Shown here in pieces: positions 7,259 to 14,638 of a stretch of 21,127 nt of DNA. This stretch comes from Candidatus Aerophobota bacterium. Its GTDB lineage: Bacteria > Aerophobota > Aerophobia > Aerophobales > B3-G15. The notes under the pieces were generated by a model. It did not search any database. It saw only the letters and a program-made list of their open reading frames with translations, and was not told the DNA's origin. The number at the start of each line of letters is the position of its first letter. The first letter of the stretch is position 1. The stretch lies in contig JAGGZA010000037.1 of NCBI GenBank assembly GCA_021162265.1, forward strand, positions 1 through 21,127. The letters run 5' to 3'. The translations under genes and the position numbers were made by a program.

Positions 7259-7513
7259 GTGGCTGTCAGTATCAGGTTGAGAAGGATGGGTGCAAAGAAA
7301 GTTCCATTTTATAGAATTGTGGTTGCTAATTCACGATCTCCCGCTCAGGGAAAGTTCATTGAAAGTGTTGGTTGGTACGATCCCAGAGCAAAGAAAGTTC
7401 AGGCTGATAAAGAAAAAATATTAAACTGGTTGAAGAAAGGAGCCCGGTTAACAGAATCAGTAGAAAAGCTACTGATTAATTATTCTGTAATTTCAAAGGA
7501 AGAATTATCTTGA
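7259..7513 (+). CDS. rpsP: 30S ribosomal protein bS16
   Basis: An 84-residue protein with the conserved N-terminal strand SIRLRRMGAKKVPFYRIVVANSR and the ESVGWYDP motif of bS16, a 30S assembly protein. It begins with GTG directly after the rpe stop codon. The Shine-Dalgarno AGGAGG lies within the last codons of rpe, so translation is probably coupled. It starts the rpsP–khpA–trmD–rplS group common to many bacteria. Confidence 0.95.
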   Translation: MAVSIRLRRMGAKKVPFYRIVVANSRSPAQGKFIESVGWYDPRAKKVQADKEKILNWLKKGARLTESVEKLLINYSVISKEELS

Positions 7514-7568
7514 AAATAGGGGGGGATAAATGGTAAGTCTGTTCAAATCCACTTCAAAGGAGGTAAAC

Positions 7569-7802
7569 ATGCGCGAGTTAGTAGAGTATATCATCAAGCA
7601 GATAGTGGACAATCCTGATGAAGTGCAGGTTCAGGAGATAAAGGCGGAGAAGGTTATTCTCCTGGAGATTTCAGTAGCCAAGGAAGATATGGGTAAAGTC
7701 ATAGGGAAGGGAGGAAGAGTAGCAAATGCTTTAAGAACCATTGTAGGTGCTGCAGCAGCTAAACTCAGGAAAAGAGTAATGGTGGAAATCCTGGAAGAAT
7801 AG
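7569..7802 (+). CDS. khpA: KH-domain RNA-binding protein KhpA (YlqC)
   Basis: A 77-residue single KH-domain protein with MRELVEYIIKQIVDNPDEV at the N-terminus and the RNA-binding GxxG loop as GKGG (VIGKGGRVANALRTIV). KhpA proteins act with KhpB as global RNA-binding factors that affect cell elongation and small RNAs in Gram-positive bacteria. I chose ATG 7569 because it gives the family length and has AAAGGAGGT just upstream. A second in-frame ATG at 7530 also has a G-rich Shine-Dalgarno (7519–7525) and would add 13 residues. The position between rpsP and trmD is conserved, but the usual rimM neighbour is missing. Confidence 0.92.
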   Translation: MRELVEYIIKQIVDNPDEVQVQEIKAEKVILLEISVAKEDMGKVIGKGGRVANALRTIVGAAAAKLRKRVMVEILEE

Positions 7803-7805
7803 GGT

Positions 7806-8549
7806 ATGAGGTTTGATATCATTACCTTGTTCCCCTCTATATTTAAGGGCCCTTTTGAGGAAAGCATAATCAAAAGGGCTCGTCAAAAAAACATTCTGGA
7901 AATCCATCTTCATAACCTGAGGGATTTTACAACTGATGCTCATCGCACGACAGATGACGTTCCTTTTGGTGGTGGAGGAGGAATGGTTATGAAGGTGGAG
8001 CCTGTTTACAGAGCTTTAGCTTATGTGAAGAAGCAGTTGAAAGAAGAGGCTAAGGTTATTCTCCTGTCTCCGCAGGGTAGAACATTCAATCAAAACATTG
8101 CCCTTGAACTGATGAGGCAAAAGAATATAATATTGATTTGTGGCCGTTACGAAGGAGTGGATGAAAGAGTAAGAATGTACCTGGTGGATGAGGAGATATC
8201 TATTGGAGATTATGTCTTAAGTGGGGGAGAAATAGCAGCGATGGTAATTGTTGATGCGGTTACAAGGCTTATACCAGGAGTGTTGGGAAATGAGAGGTCA
8301 GCAAAAGAGGATTCCTTTTACCGGGGTCTTTTAGATTACCCCCAGTATACCCGTCCCGCTGAATTTATGGGCTGGGAAGTTCCTGAAGTTCTGCGTTCTG
8401 GTAATCATCAGAAAATAAAGGAGTGGAGAACAAGAAAGATGTTGGAAAGGACCTTACAGCGACGACCTGATTTGTTGAGAAAAGCCAGACTTTCTCCTGA
8501 GGAAAAAAGATATCTGGAAGAAATTAAAAAATCAGATCCTAAGCTTTAA
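7806..8549 (+). CDS. trmD: tRNA (guanine-N1-)-methyltransferase TrmD
   Basis: A 247-residue SPOUT methyltransferase that makes m1G37 in tRNAs next to the anticodon and prevents +1 frameshifting. It shows MRFDIITLFPSIF, the glycine-rich GGGGGMVMK, the knot region with LLSPQGRTF and LICGRYEGVDERV, the SAM-binding EISIGDYVLSGGE, and the tRNA-binding C-terminal part YPQYTRPAEF and SGNHQKIKEWR. Length is standard. It begins 3 nt after khpA stops. In most bacteria rimM lies between these two genes; it is not present here. Confidence 0.96.
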   Translation: MRFDIITLFPSIFKGPFEESIIKRARQKNILEIHLHNLRDFTTDAHRTTDDVPFGGGGGMVMKVEPVYRALAYVKKQLKEEAKVILLSPQGRTFNQNIALELMRQKNIILICGRYEGVDERVRMYLVDEEISIGDYVLSGGEIAAMVIVDAVTRLIPGVLGNERSAKEDSFYRGLLDYPQYTRPAEFMGWEVPEVLRSGNHQKIKEWRTRKMLERTLQRRPDLLRKARLSPEEKRYLEEIKKSDPKL

Positions 8550-8617
8550 AAATAAGAATCTGTTATTTTTTATCCCCCCTGACTATTAATTATAAATATC
8601 GAAGTGAGGATAAATGA

Positions 8618-8938
8618 ATGCGTAGCGAGATAAAGAAAGTGGAAGAGAAGTTTTTAAGAAAAGACATTCCTGATTTTTCTCCTGGAGACACAGTAGCTGT
8701 TCACTTTATCATCAGAGAGGGAGAGAGAGAAAGGGTTCAAATTTTTCAGGGGATTGTGATGAGGAGGAAAGGGGGAGGGGTAAGAGAGACCTTTACCGTA
8801 AGGAAGATTTCATTTGGAATAGGTGTGGAGAGGACTTTCCCCCTGCATTCGCCTTTGATAAAAAAAATAGAGGTATTAAAGAAGGGAAAGGCAAGAAGAG
8901 CTAATCTTACCTATCTGAGAGAGAAGGCTAACAGATAA
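8618..8938 (+). CDS. rplS: 50S ribosomal protein bL19
   Basis: A 106-residue protein with the bL19 elements DFSPGDTVAVHFIIREGERERVQIFQGIVM, VRKISFGIGVERTFPLHSP and a basic tail KARRANLTYLRE. bL19 lies at the 30S–50S interface. It is slightly shorter than typical family members of about 115 residues, with all conserved parts present. Shine-Dalgarno GTGAGGA is 7 nt before the ATG. An ATG-AAT-GCG-TAG minimal frame at 8614–8625 overlaps the start; this may be chance. The lepB start follows directly after the stop codon. Confidence 0.95.
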   Translation: MRSEIKKVEEKFLRKDIPDFSPGDTVAVHFIIREGERERVQIFQGIVMRRKGGGVRETFTVRKISFGIGVERTFPLHSPLIKKIEVLKKGKARRANLTYLREKANR

Positions 8939-9550
8939 ATGAAGGGAAAACACCTTGAGTGGATAAAGGAAACTGTTGAGACAGTTGTAATTGCTCTTGT
9001 TCTGGCTTTCTTGATTCGTACTTTTGTAGTACAGACCTTCTGGATACCTTCTGGGTCGATGGAGCCTACTCTTCTTGTTGGCGACAGAATAATGGCTTAT
9101 AAGCTTTTTTATGGTATAAGTAAGGTGAAAAGGGGTGATATACTTATTTTTAAATTTCCCCTTGACCCCAGGAAGGATTTTGTTAAAAGGGTAATTGGAC
9201 TCCCGGGGGACACAATTGAGATAAGAGATAAAAAAGTTTACATTAATGGTAAAAGGTTAATAGAGCCTTATGTTTTTCATTCTGATAGGTGGAATACAGG
9301 TTTCCCCCGTGATGAGTATGGTCCTGTTAAGGTTCCTCCTGGATCACTTTTTGTTCTTGGAGATAATAGAGATTCAAGTGAGGATAGCAGATACTGGGGG
9401 TATGTTCCTCAGAAGAATATTATAGGAGAGGTTTTCTTAATATACTGGCCTCCCTGGAGAGTAAGGATAGTGAAACCCCCACCGATAAAATTTGCCAGAG
9501 AAGAAACTTTAAGTTTTTTTCCTCAAGCTTTGCTTGCCGGAATTTACTGA
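8939..9550 (+). CDS. lepB: Signal peptidase I
   Basis: A 203-residue membrane-bound serine protease that removes signal peptides from exported proteins. One N-terminal membrane segment spans about residues 13–32, followed by the catalytic box with nucleophile Ser40 (SGSMEPTL) and the general base Lys83 (FVKRVIGLPGDT). Box E is present as GDNRDSSEDSRYWGYV. The catalytic part is external to the membrane. It starts at the base after the rplS stop. The rplS–lepB order is found in several bacterial groups. A likely local substrate is the signal peptide of the TRAP protein DctP at 19,501. Confidence 0.95.
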   Translation: MKGKHLEWIKETVETVVIALVLAFLIRTFVVQTFWIPSGSMEPTLLVGDRIMAYKLFYGISKVKRGDILIFKFPLDPRKDFVKRVIGLPGDTIEIRDKKVYINGKRLIEPYVFHSDRWNTGFPRDEYGPVKVPPGSLFVLGDNRDSSEDSRYWGYVPQKNIIGEVFLIYWPPWRVRIVKPPPIKFAREETLSFFPQALLAGIY

Positions 9551-9571
9551 TAAGCATAGTGTCCTGTAATA

Positions 9572-9946
9572 ATGTACAGCGATAAAAGGAAAGAACTGGG
9601 TAGAAAAGGAGAAGAGGTTGCCCTTTCCTTTTTAAAGAAAAAAGGCTATCACATCCTGGATAAAAATTTCCGTTGTCCTTTGGGAGAACTGGATATTGTA
9701 GCCAGGGAGGGTGACCAGATTATATTTATTGAGGTTAAAACTCGCAGAAGCTCAGGTTTTGGCCCCCCTGAAGAATCATTAAACTACATTAAGAAAAAAC
9801 GCCTTACAAGACTGGCTCTTTTTTATCTTACGAACAATCGCTTGAAAGGGGTATGTTGTCGATTTGATGTAGTAGCCATTGTATTTAAGAAAGAAAAGGT
9901 TGAAGCTATCCATCTTATAAAAAATGCATTTGAAGCTACTTTCTAA
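9572..9946 (+). CDS. YraN/UPF0102 family putative endonuclease
   Basis: A 124-residue protein of the restriction-endonuclease-like UPF0102 (YraN) family. It contains GRKGEEVALSFLKKKGYHIL near the N-terminus and the PD-(D/E)xK-like core GELDIVAREGDQIIFIEVKTR, where E, D and the EVK pair are the expected metal and catalytic residues. The role of the family is poorly defined; a nuclease function in DNA processing is inferred from the fold. It is typically found near rplS, lepB and rnhB, which fits the site here, but no rnhB is present between lepB and this gene. The ATG start has no clear Shine-Dalgarno. Confidence 0.88.
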   Translation: MYSDKRKELGRKGEEVALSFLKKKGYHILDKNFRCPLGELDIVAREGDQIIFIEVKTRRSSGFGPPEESLNYIKKKRLTRLALFYLTNNRLKGVCCRFDVVAIVFKKEKVEAIHLIKNAFEATF

Positions 9947-9963
9947 TCTGGAGAGAGATCTCG

Positions 9964-11142
9964 ATGGAGAGAAAGATTAATTTGGGAATATTTGTACTGA
10001 TAGCCTCTTTTATAATAGGAATTCTTCTTGGTATACCGTTTTATGAAGTTTTAAGAATTTTTGCAATGGGAGCAGTTGACCATACCACCCTTAAAATTGT
10101 AGCTATTGTGATCCTTATTGAGCTTATGGGTAATGCTTTAGCTAAAAGTGGTAGTTTGGGTAAGATAAATAGTTCCATAGAGATGTTCATAAAAAACAGG
10201 CATATTTCTCTTATTTTCCCTTCTCTTTTAATGGGGCTTTTACCTGTACCTGCTGGAGCAATGTTATCAGCTCCACTTGTGGAGGAGTCAGGAAGTAAGA
10301 TGAATTTAAGTCCGGAGATAAAAACATTTCTTAATTACTGGTTTCGCCATATATTTGAATTTGTATGGCCAATTTATCCAGGTATTATACTGGCAGCTGC
10401 TATTTTGAATGTTTCTATTTATAGAGTGATTATGGCTCAGTTTCCACTGGCATTAACTTCAGTAGCTACCGGGATTTTATTTGGACTTACCAGAGTCTCT
10501 TATAAAGGGAAAGTTACAAAGATAGAAAAAAATCCAGGAGCAATAAGGGGATTCTTTGTGTTTTTAACTTATGCCTGGCCTGTTTTGGCTATAGTTATTC
10601 TTGTTCTTGTTGTGAGAATAGATATTGTCCTCTCTTTATTGATAATTGTTGTATGTGTTATATTTGCAACAAAAATTGTAAGAAAATTGCCCTTTTTAAT
10701 GAAGGAAAGCCTTTCCTGGAGAACGATACTTCTGGTAGTCTCTGTGTTGATATTTAAGAAGATTCTGGAATCCTCCGGTGCATTACCGTTAATTCCCCAG
10801 TTATTCAGTCATTTCAGGATACCTCCGACGATTACTTTATTTACGATTCCTTTTTTTGTAGGTATTATCAGTGGTCTATCGATGGGTGTTGTAGGGATTG
10901 CATTTCCAATTTTGCTGCCAATTATTGGAGTAAAAAATCCTGACCTTACATATGCTATGCTTGCTTATGCTGGGGGTGTAAGTGGTTACCTGCTTTCACC
11001 TCTTCATCTTTGTCTTATTGTTTCTTGTGCCTACTTTAAGGCAGATTTTATAAAGGTCTGGAGGATGCTTATTTTACCTGTTATTTGTATAGGTCTTGCA
11101 GCATTTGTAATTGTTTTATTTAAAAAGGGTGGTATTATTTAA
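9964..11142 (+). CDS. DUF401 family integral membrane permease-like protein
   Basis: The protein has 392 residues and is highly hydrophobic, with roughly 10–11 membrane segments distributed over the whole length. The pattern resembles the DUF401 family, related to the ion-transporter-like permeases: a glycine/proline loop LMGLLPVPAGAMLSAPLVEESG at about 90–112, then YWFRHIFEFVWPIYPGIIL, and a second loop FFVGIISGLSMGVVGIAFPILLPIIG near 300, as expected for two inverted halves with re-entrant loops. Substrate is unknown. It begins 17 nt after yraN and is followed 40 nt later by the radical SAM gene. The link to the radical SAM and corrinoid genes downstream is positional only. Confidence 0.8.
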   Translation: MERKINLGIFVLIASFIIGILLGIPFYEVLRIFAMGAVDHTTLKIVAIVILIELMGNALAKSGSLGKINSSIEMFIKNRHISLIFPSLLMGLLPVPAGAMLSAPLVEESGSKMNLSPEIKTFLNYWFRHIFEFVWPIYPGIILAAAILNVSIYRVIMAQFPLALTSVATGILFGLTRVSYKGKVTKIEKNPGAIRGFFVFLTYAWPVLAIVILVLVVRIDIVLSLLIIVVCVIFATKIVRKLPFLMKESLSWRTILLVVSVLIFKKILESSGALPLIPQLFSHFRIPPTITLFTIPFFVGIISGLSMGVVGIAFPILLPIIGVKNPDLTYAMLAYAGGVSGYLLSPLHLCLIVSCAYFKADFIKVWRMLILPVICIGLAAFVIVLFKKGGII

Positions 11143-11182
11143 ATATTGATGATTTATTCATTAAGTTAACTGAAGATATAGT

Positions 11183-12112
11183 ATGGAAGTAGGATATTTA
11201 CATCTGTACAGGAATGGAGAGCTTACAAGAAGGGTAGATGTTCTCTATAAGATTTTAGAAAATTGTACTCTTTGTCCCAGGGAGTGCAGGAGAAACAGGT
11301 TAAAAGGAGAAAGAGGTTGGTGCAGGATGGGTAAGGAGCTTATAGTATCAGCAATCCATCCTCACTTTGGAGAAGAACCTGAGCTTGTGGGTAACAAAAT
11401 GGTCGGTTTATTAACAGGAAAAGGTGGATCAGGGACGATCTTTTTAGCAGGTTGCAATCTTCTTTGTGTGTTCTGCCAGAATTGGGAGATAAGTCATCTC
11501 TGTCAGGGAAAGAAGATGAGCCCGGAAGAGCTTGCAGAGGGGATGATCTACCTTCAGGAGAAGGGGTGCTATAATATAAACTTTGTAACTCCTACACATT
11601 TTGTTCCTCAAATAGTGAAGGCTGTAGAAGAGGCTGCCAGGAAAGGGTTAAATCTTCCTCTTGTTTATAACTGTGGAGGATACGAGAAGGTTGAAACATT
11701 GAAGTTGCTGGAGGGAATATTTGATATTTACATGCCTGATATAAAGTATTCTAATTCGGATGTAGCAGGGAAATATTCCGGTGCACCGGATTACTTTGAA
11801 GTAGCAAAAAAGGCTTTAAAAGAAATGCATCGGCAGGTAGGTGATTTAAAGATAGACAAGAATGGAATAGCTTACAGGGGAGTGCTTGTAAGACACCTTG
11901 TTTTGCCAAATGATCTTTCTGGAAGTAAAGATATTTTAAAGTTTATAGCTGAGCAAATCTCAAAGGAGACTTATGTTAACATTATGGACCAGTATCATCC
12001 AGAATACAAAGCTTTGGAATTTGAAGAACTTAACCGTCGTATTACCCTTTCTGAATATGAGAAGGTTATGAATATTGCTCGAAAATTTGGATTGCATCGG
12101 GGATTTGATTAA
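11183..12112 (+). CDS. PflX-like radical SAM protein (pyruvate formate-lyase activase homologue)
   Basis: The protein has 309 residues. An N-terminal Cys-rich element (CTLCPRECRRNR...GWC, near residues 28–49) is followed by the radical SAM cluster C91-x3-C95-x2-C98 (GCNLLCVFCQNWE), which binds the 4Fe-4S/SAM, and the partial TIM barrel (YNINFVTPTHF, VYNCGGYE, IYMPDIKYS). This is the architecture of the COG1313 PflX group, homologous to glycyl-radical-enzyme activases. No glycyl radical enzyme is encoded in the window, so the substrate is unknown. The ATG has only a weak Shine-Dalgarno. The corrinoid protein gene starts 27 nt downstream, suggesting co-transcription. Confidence 0.88.
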   Translation: MEVGYLHLYRNGELTRRVDVLYKILENCTLCPRECRRNRLKGERGWCRMGKELIVSAIHPHFGEEPELVGNKMVGLLTGKGGSGTIFLAGCNLLCVFCQNWEISHLCQGKKMSPEELAEGMIYLQEKGCYNINFVTPTHFVPQIVKAVEEAARKGLNLPLVYNCGGYEKVETLKLLEGIFDIYMPDIKYSNSDVAGKYSGAPDYFEVAKKALKEMHRQVGDLKIDKNGIAYRGVLVRHLVLPNDLSGSKDILKFIAEQISKETYVNIMDQYHPEYKALEFEELNRRITLSEYEKVMNIARKFGLHRGFD

Positions 12113-12139
12113 GGCATCTATAAAATTAGGGAGGTAGTT

Positions 12140-12778
12140 ATGGTAAATTTAAAAGAAATTGCTGAAAATTTGATTCAGGGAAAGGCACCTAAGGTAAAGG
12201 AGCTTGTTCAAAAGGCAGTTGATGAGGGGCAGGATGTTCAGAAGATTTTGGATGAAGGTCTTCTCACTGGAATGAGTGTTGTAGGAGAGAAATTCAAGAG
12301 AAATGAGTTTTATGTTCCAGAGGTTTTAATTGCAGCAAGGGCTATGAAAGCTGGAATGGAGGTTTTAAGACCACTTCTTGTTGAAAGAGATATAAAAGGT
12401 GCTGGAAAGGTCGTTCTTGGAACAGTGAGGGGAGACCTTCATGATATAGGAAAAAATCTTGTGGGGATGATGCTTGAAGGAGCTGGTTTTGAAATTATAG
12501 ATCTGGGGATTGATGTTTCTCCCGAGAGATTTGTGGAAACTGCAAGGGAGAAAAATGCAGACATTATAGGCTTATCCGCTCTTTTAACAACAACGATGCC
12601 GGCAATGAAGGAGGTAATCTCTGTACTTGAAAAGGAAAATTTAAAGGGAAAAATAAAAGTTATGATAGGTGGTGCACCTGTTACCCAGGACTATGCAGAT
12701 GAAATAGGAGCAGATGGATATGCTCCTGATGCAGCATCTGCTGTAGACAAGGCAAAAGAACTTGTTGGGGAAAAATAA
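12140..12778 (+). CDS. Corrinoid (B12-binding) methyl-carrier protein, MtaC/MtbC-like
   Basis: The protein has 212 residues. A four-helix cap (B12-binding-2 domain, about 1–85, with GMSVVGEKFKRNEFYVPEVL) precedes a Rossmann-type cobalamin domain with the base-off motif D99-x-H101-x2-G104 (GDLHDIGKN) and IIGLSALLTTTMPAM, then IGGAPVTQDYADEIGADGYAPDA. His101 is the expected lower ligand to cobalt. Such proteins carry a methyl group between a substrate-specific methyltransferase and a corrinoid:THF or coenzyme-M methyltransferase in methanol, methylamine or glycine-betaine metabolism. No partner methyltransferase or reductive activator is within the window. It is the last gene before a terminator and probably shares a message with the radical SAM gene. 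Confidence 0.93.
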   Translation: MVNLKEIAENLIQGKAPKVKELVQKAVDEGQDVQKILDEGLLTGMSVVGEKFKRNEFYVPEVLIAARAMKAGMEVLRPLLVERDIKGAGKVVLGTVRGDLHDIGKNLVGMMLEGAGFEIIDLGIDVSPERFVETAREKNADIIGLSALLTTTMPAMKEVISVLEKENLKGKIKVMIGGAPVTQDYADEIGADGYAPDAASAVDKAKELVGEK

Positions 12779-12801
12779 AAGCTGGTAAAATAAATCACCC
12801 T

Positions 12802-12841
12802 GGCTCTGTGGATAAAATTTTATCCCCGGAGCCTTTTGTTT
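12802..12841 (+). terminator. Rho-independent terminator after the corrinoid gene
   Basis: GGCTC (12802–12806) pairs with GAGCC (12829–12833). An inner GGATAAAATTTTATCC extends the hairpin, which is followed directly by TTTTGTTT (12834–12841). It lies 23 nt after the corrinoid protein stop codon and closes the housekeeping gene series. Confidence 0.85.
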
Positions 12842-12982
12842 AATTTTATATTTTAGATAAATAATTTTTGGCATAAAGAAGATTGGAATAGTGGAGATGG
12901 ATTGGGTTTTGTACTCTGTCTATGAAAGAATTGAATTATAATTTATTTTTCTCACCTTAATTTTACATACGATAATCAAGAC

Positions 12983-13011
12983 TTGACATAATTTTAATTA
13001 TATGGTACAAA
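12983..13011 (+). promoter_or_regulatory. Putative promoter of the GntR gene and catabolic operon
   Basis: Consensus TTGACA (12983–12988), 17-bp spacer, and TACAAA (13006–13011) preceded by TG at 13003–13004 (extended -10). The spacer is almost pure A/T and contains the dyad ATAATT-TT-AATTAT. Predicted transcription start is about 13,018, adjacent to the dyad at 13,020. The rest of the 288-bp gap between 12,779 and 13,066 holds only the upstream terminator and A/T-rich sequence without a gene. Confidence 0.6.
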
Positions 13012-13019
13012 TAATACAA

Positions 13020-13049
13020 CTTGCCTGACAATCTTACTGATAAGGCAAG
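13020..13049. promoter_or_regulatory. Inverted repeat at transcription start and RBS of the GntR gene
   Basis: CTTGCCT (13020–13026) and AGGCAAG (13043–13049) form a perfect 7-bp dyad with a 16-nt centre. It starts where the predicted transcript starts and ends within the Shine-Dalgarno region (AGGAGGAGG). It could be a DNA operator for autoregulation by the GntR protein, or a 5' mRNA hairpin that affects stability or ribosome access. The dyad is seen directly; the role is inferred. Confidence 0.5.
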
Positions 13050-13066
13050 GAGGAGGAAAAGCTTAA

Positions 13067-13774
13067 ATGTTTAGAAGAGTTAAGACCAGGAAAGTATATA
13101 TGGAGATAGTAGAGCAGATTAGAGAATTTGTGGAGGAAGGTAAATTGAAGCCGGGCGATAAACTCCCTCCAGAGCATGTTCTTGCTAAACAATTTGGAAC
13201 TTCCCGTCCTTCCGTAAGAGAGGCACTTAGTGCCCTTGAAATTTTGGGAATAATAGAGAGCAGAGGAGGCAAAGGTAATTTTATAAAAAATAGCTTAAAC
13301 TTACCTTCTTACAGGCAAAAATTAAAGAAACTGGAGGAGGAAGAAAGTCCTTTCGAGCTTCTTGAGGCAAGAAAACTTATTGAGGTTCAAATTGTTTCTC
13401 TTGCTGCTCAAAAGGCTACGAAGGAAGATATAGCTTTTATTGAAGGTGCTCTGGAAAAAATGAGAAATGCTGCAGGGGATGTTCTTGAAGTTATGAAATT
13501 TGATAGAGAGTTTCATATTGGTATAGCAAAGGCAGCTCATAATTCTGTTCTTTTTTCTATAATGAATTACATAGCTGATGGTCTTAAAGAGGAACTTTTT
13601 ATAAAGTTGAAGGAAAAGAGTCTAAGTACCCCTGGTCGCCCTCAAAAGTATATTGTGGAGCATACCCGGATTCTTAATGCTATAAAAAATAAAGATAGCG
13701 AGGAAGCTTCTAAAAGAATGTATAATCATTTAGTTGATGTGGAAAGAGATTTATTGAGCAGCGAGGAAATTTAA
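13067..13774 (+). CDS. GntR-family (FadR/FCD subfamily) transcriptional regulator
   Basis: A 235-residue regulator with an N-terminal winged helix-turn-helix (about 5–75, with LPPEHVLAKQFGTSRPSVREALSALE) and a C-terminal all-helical FCD ligand-binding domain. The metal-binding residues of the FCD domain are visible: D146 and H150 (FDREFH), H199 (VEHTRI) and H221 (MYNHL). Family members usually bind an organic or sugar acid with the help of the metal and are repressors of nearby catabolic genes. It is the first gene after a promoter and leads a series of sugar-acid catabolic and TRAP-transporter genes on the same strand. It therefore likely responds to the transported acid or an intermediate. 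A very strong Shine-Dalgarno (GGAGGAGG) precedes the ATG. Confidence 0.93.
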   Translation: MFRRVKTRKVYMEIVEQIREFVEEGKLKPGDKLPPEHVLAKQFGTSRPSVREALSALEILGIIESRGGKGNFIKNSLNLPSYRQKLKKLEEEESPFELLEARKLIEVQIVSLAAQKATKEDIAFIEGALEKMRNAAGDVLEVMKFDREFHIGIAKAAHNSVLFSIMNYIADGLKEELFIKLKEKSLSTPGRPQKYIVEHTRILNAIKNKDSEEASKRMYNHLVDVERDLLSSEEI

Positions 13775-13849
13775 TATTAATTTTGTTAAGAAAATATTTG
13801 ATAAGACTACTTAATTAATAAGCAGTGGTAATTGAAAAGGAGGTTACTG

Positions 13850-14593
13850 ATGAAACTCGTTAATAAGGTAGCTTTAGTTACAGGAGCCAGCAGTGGTATT
13901 GGACAGGCGACTGCTATAGAGCTGGCTAAGGAAGGAGCAAATATTGCGGCTAATTACTTTCATAATAAAGAGGGAGTAGAGGAAACCTGTCGCAGGATTG
14001 AGGAAGTTGGTCGGAAGTGTATTAGTATTAAGGCTGATGTTACTAAAATTGATCAGGTTAAAGAAATGGTAGAGAAAGTACTGCAGGAGTTTGGAGGAGT
14101 GGATATATTGGTTAATAATTCCGGGGGGATAATTAAAAGATCGTATATTGCCGAAATGCCAGAGAAGCTCTGGGATGATATGCTGGACCTTAATTTGAAG
14201 AGTATATTTCTTTGCTCAAAGGAAATCATCCCGCATATGATAGAAAGAAAAGGCGGTGCCATTATTAATCTTTCGTCAATTGCAGCAAGAACCGGGGGAG
14301 GACGTGGAGCAGTTTCCTATGCTGCAGCAAAAGCTGGTGTAGATGGATTTACTAAGGGACTTGCAAAAGAACTGGTAGATTATGGTATTCGCGTTAATGC
14401 TATTGCTCCTGGGATTATTAATACTCCCTTTCATAAAGACCCTGATGTATTAGCTCAGCTTAAAGAAATGATACCGATGAAGAGACTGGGAAAGCCTGAA
14501 GAGGTAGCAAAGCTTATAGTGTTTCTCTCCTCAGAGGACGCATCTTATATTACCGGTAGGATTTTTGATGTGAGCGGGGGAATTATGATTTAG
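13850..14593 (+). CDS. SDR-family NAD(P)-dependent oxidoreductase
   Basis: A 247-residue classical short-chain dehydrogenase. It shows the nucleotide loop TGASSGIG (residues 11–18), NNSGG in place of the usual NNAG, catalytic Ser143 (or Ser142), Tyr157 and Lys161 (SYAAAKAG), and a C-terminal ending YITGRIFDVSGGI. It resembles FabG-like and sugar-alcohol/sugar-acid dehydrogenases; sequence alone does not give the substrate. In this operon an oxidation or reduction of a sugar acid is most likely, not fatty-acid synthesis, because no other fab gene is near. ATG 13850 is chosen over an in-frame TTG at 13832 because AAAGGAGGT ends 5 nt before it. It lies 75 nt after the GntR gene. Confidence 0.9.
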   Translation: MKLVNKVALVTGASSGIGQATAIELAKEGANIAANYFHNKEGVEETCRRIEEVGRKCISIKADVTKIDQVKEMVEKVLQEFGGVDILVNNSGGIIKRSYIAEMPEKLWDDMLDLNLKSIFLCSKEIIPHMIERKGGAIINLSSIAARTGGGRGAVSYAAAKAGVDGFTKGLAKELVDYGIRVNAIAPGIINTPFHKDPDVLAQLKEMIPMKRLGKPEEVAKLIVFLSSEDASYITGRIFDVSGGIMI

Positions 14594-14638
14594 CTTCCCT
14601 GAAGGGAGAAAAGATTTGTTGAAGATAAGGAAAAAAAA

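Noticed and set aside
8614..8625. Four-codon ATG-AAT-GCG-TAG frame overlapping the rplS start as an attenuating mini-ORF
   Set aside because: It overlaps the real start by chance-compatible sequence and shares the same Shine-Dalgarno; there is no independent support.
14592..14610. Small hairpin TCCCT-GA-AGGGA after the SDR gene as a terminator
   Set aside because: The stem is short, no T-tract follows, and the next gene begins within 40 nt.
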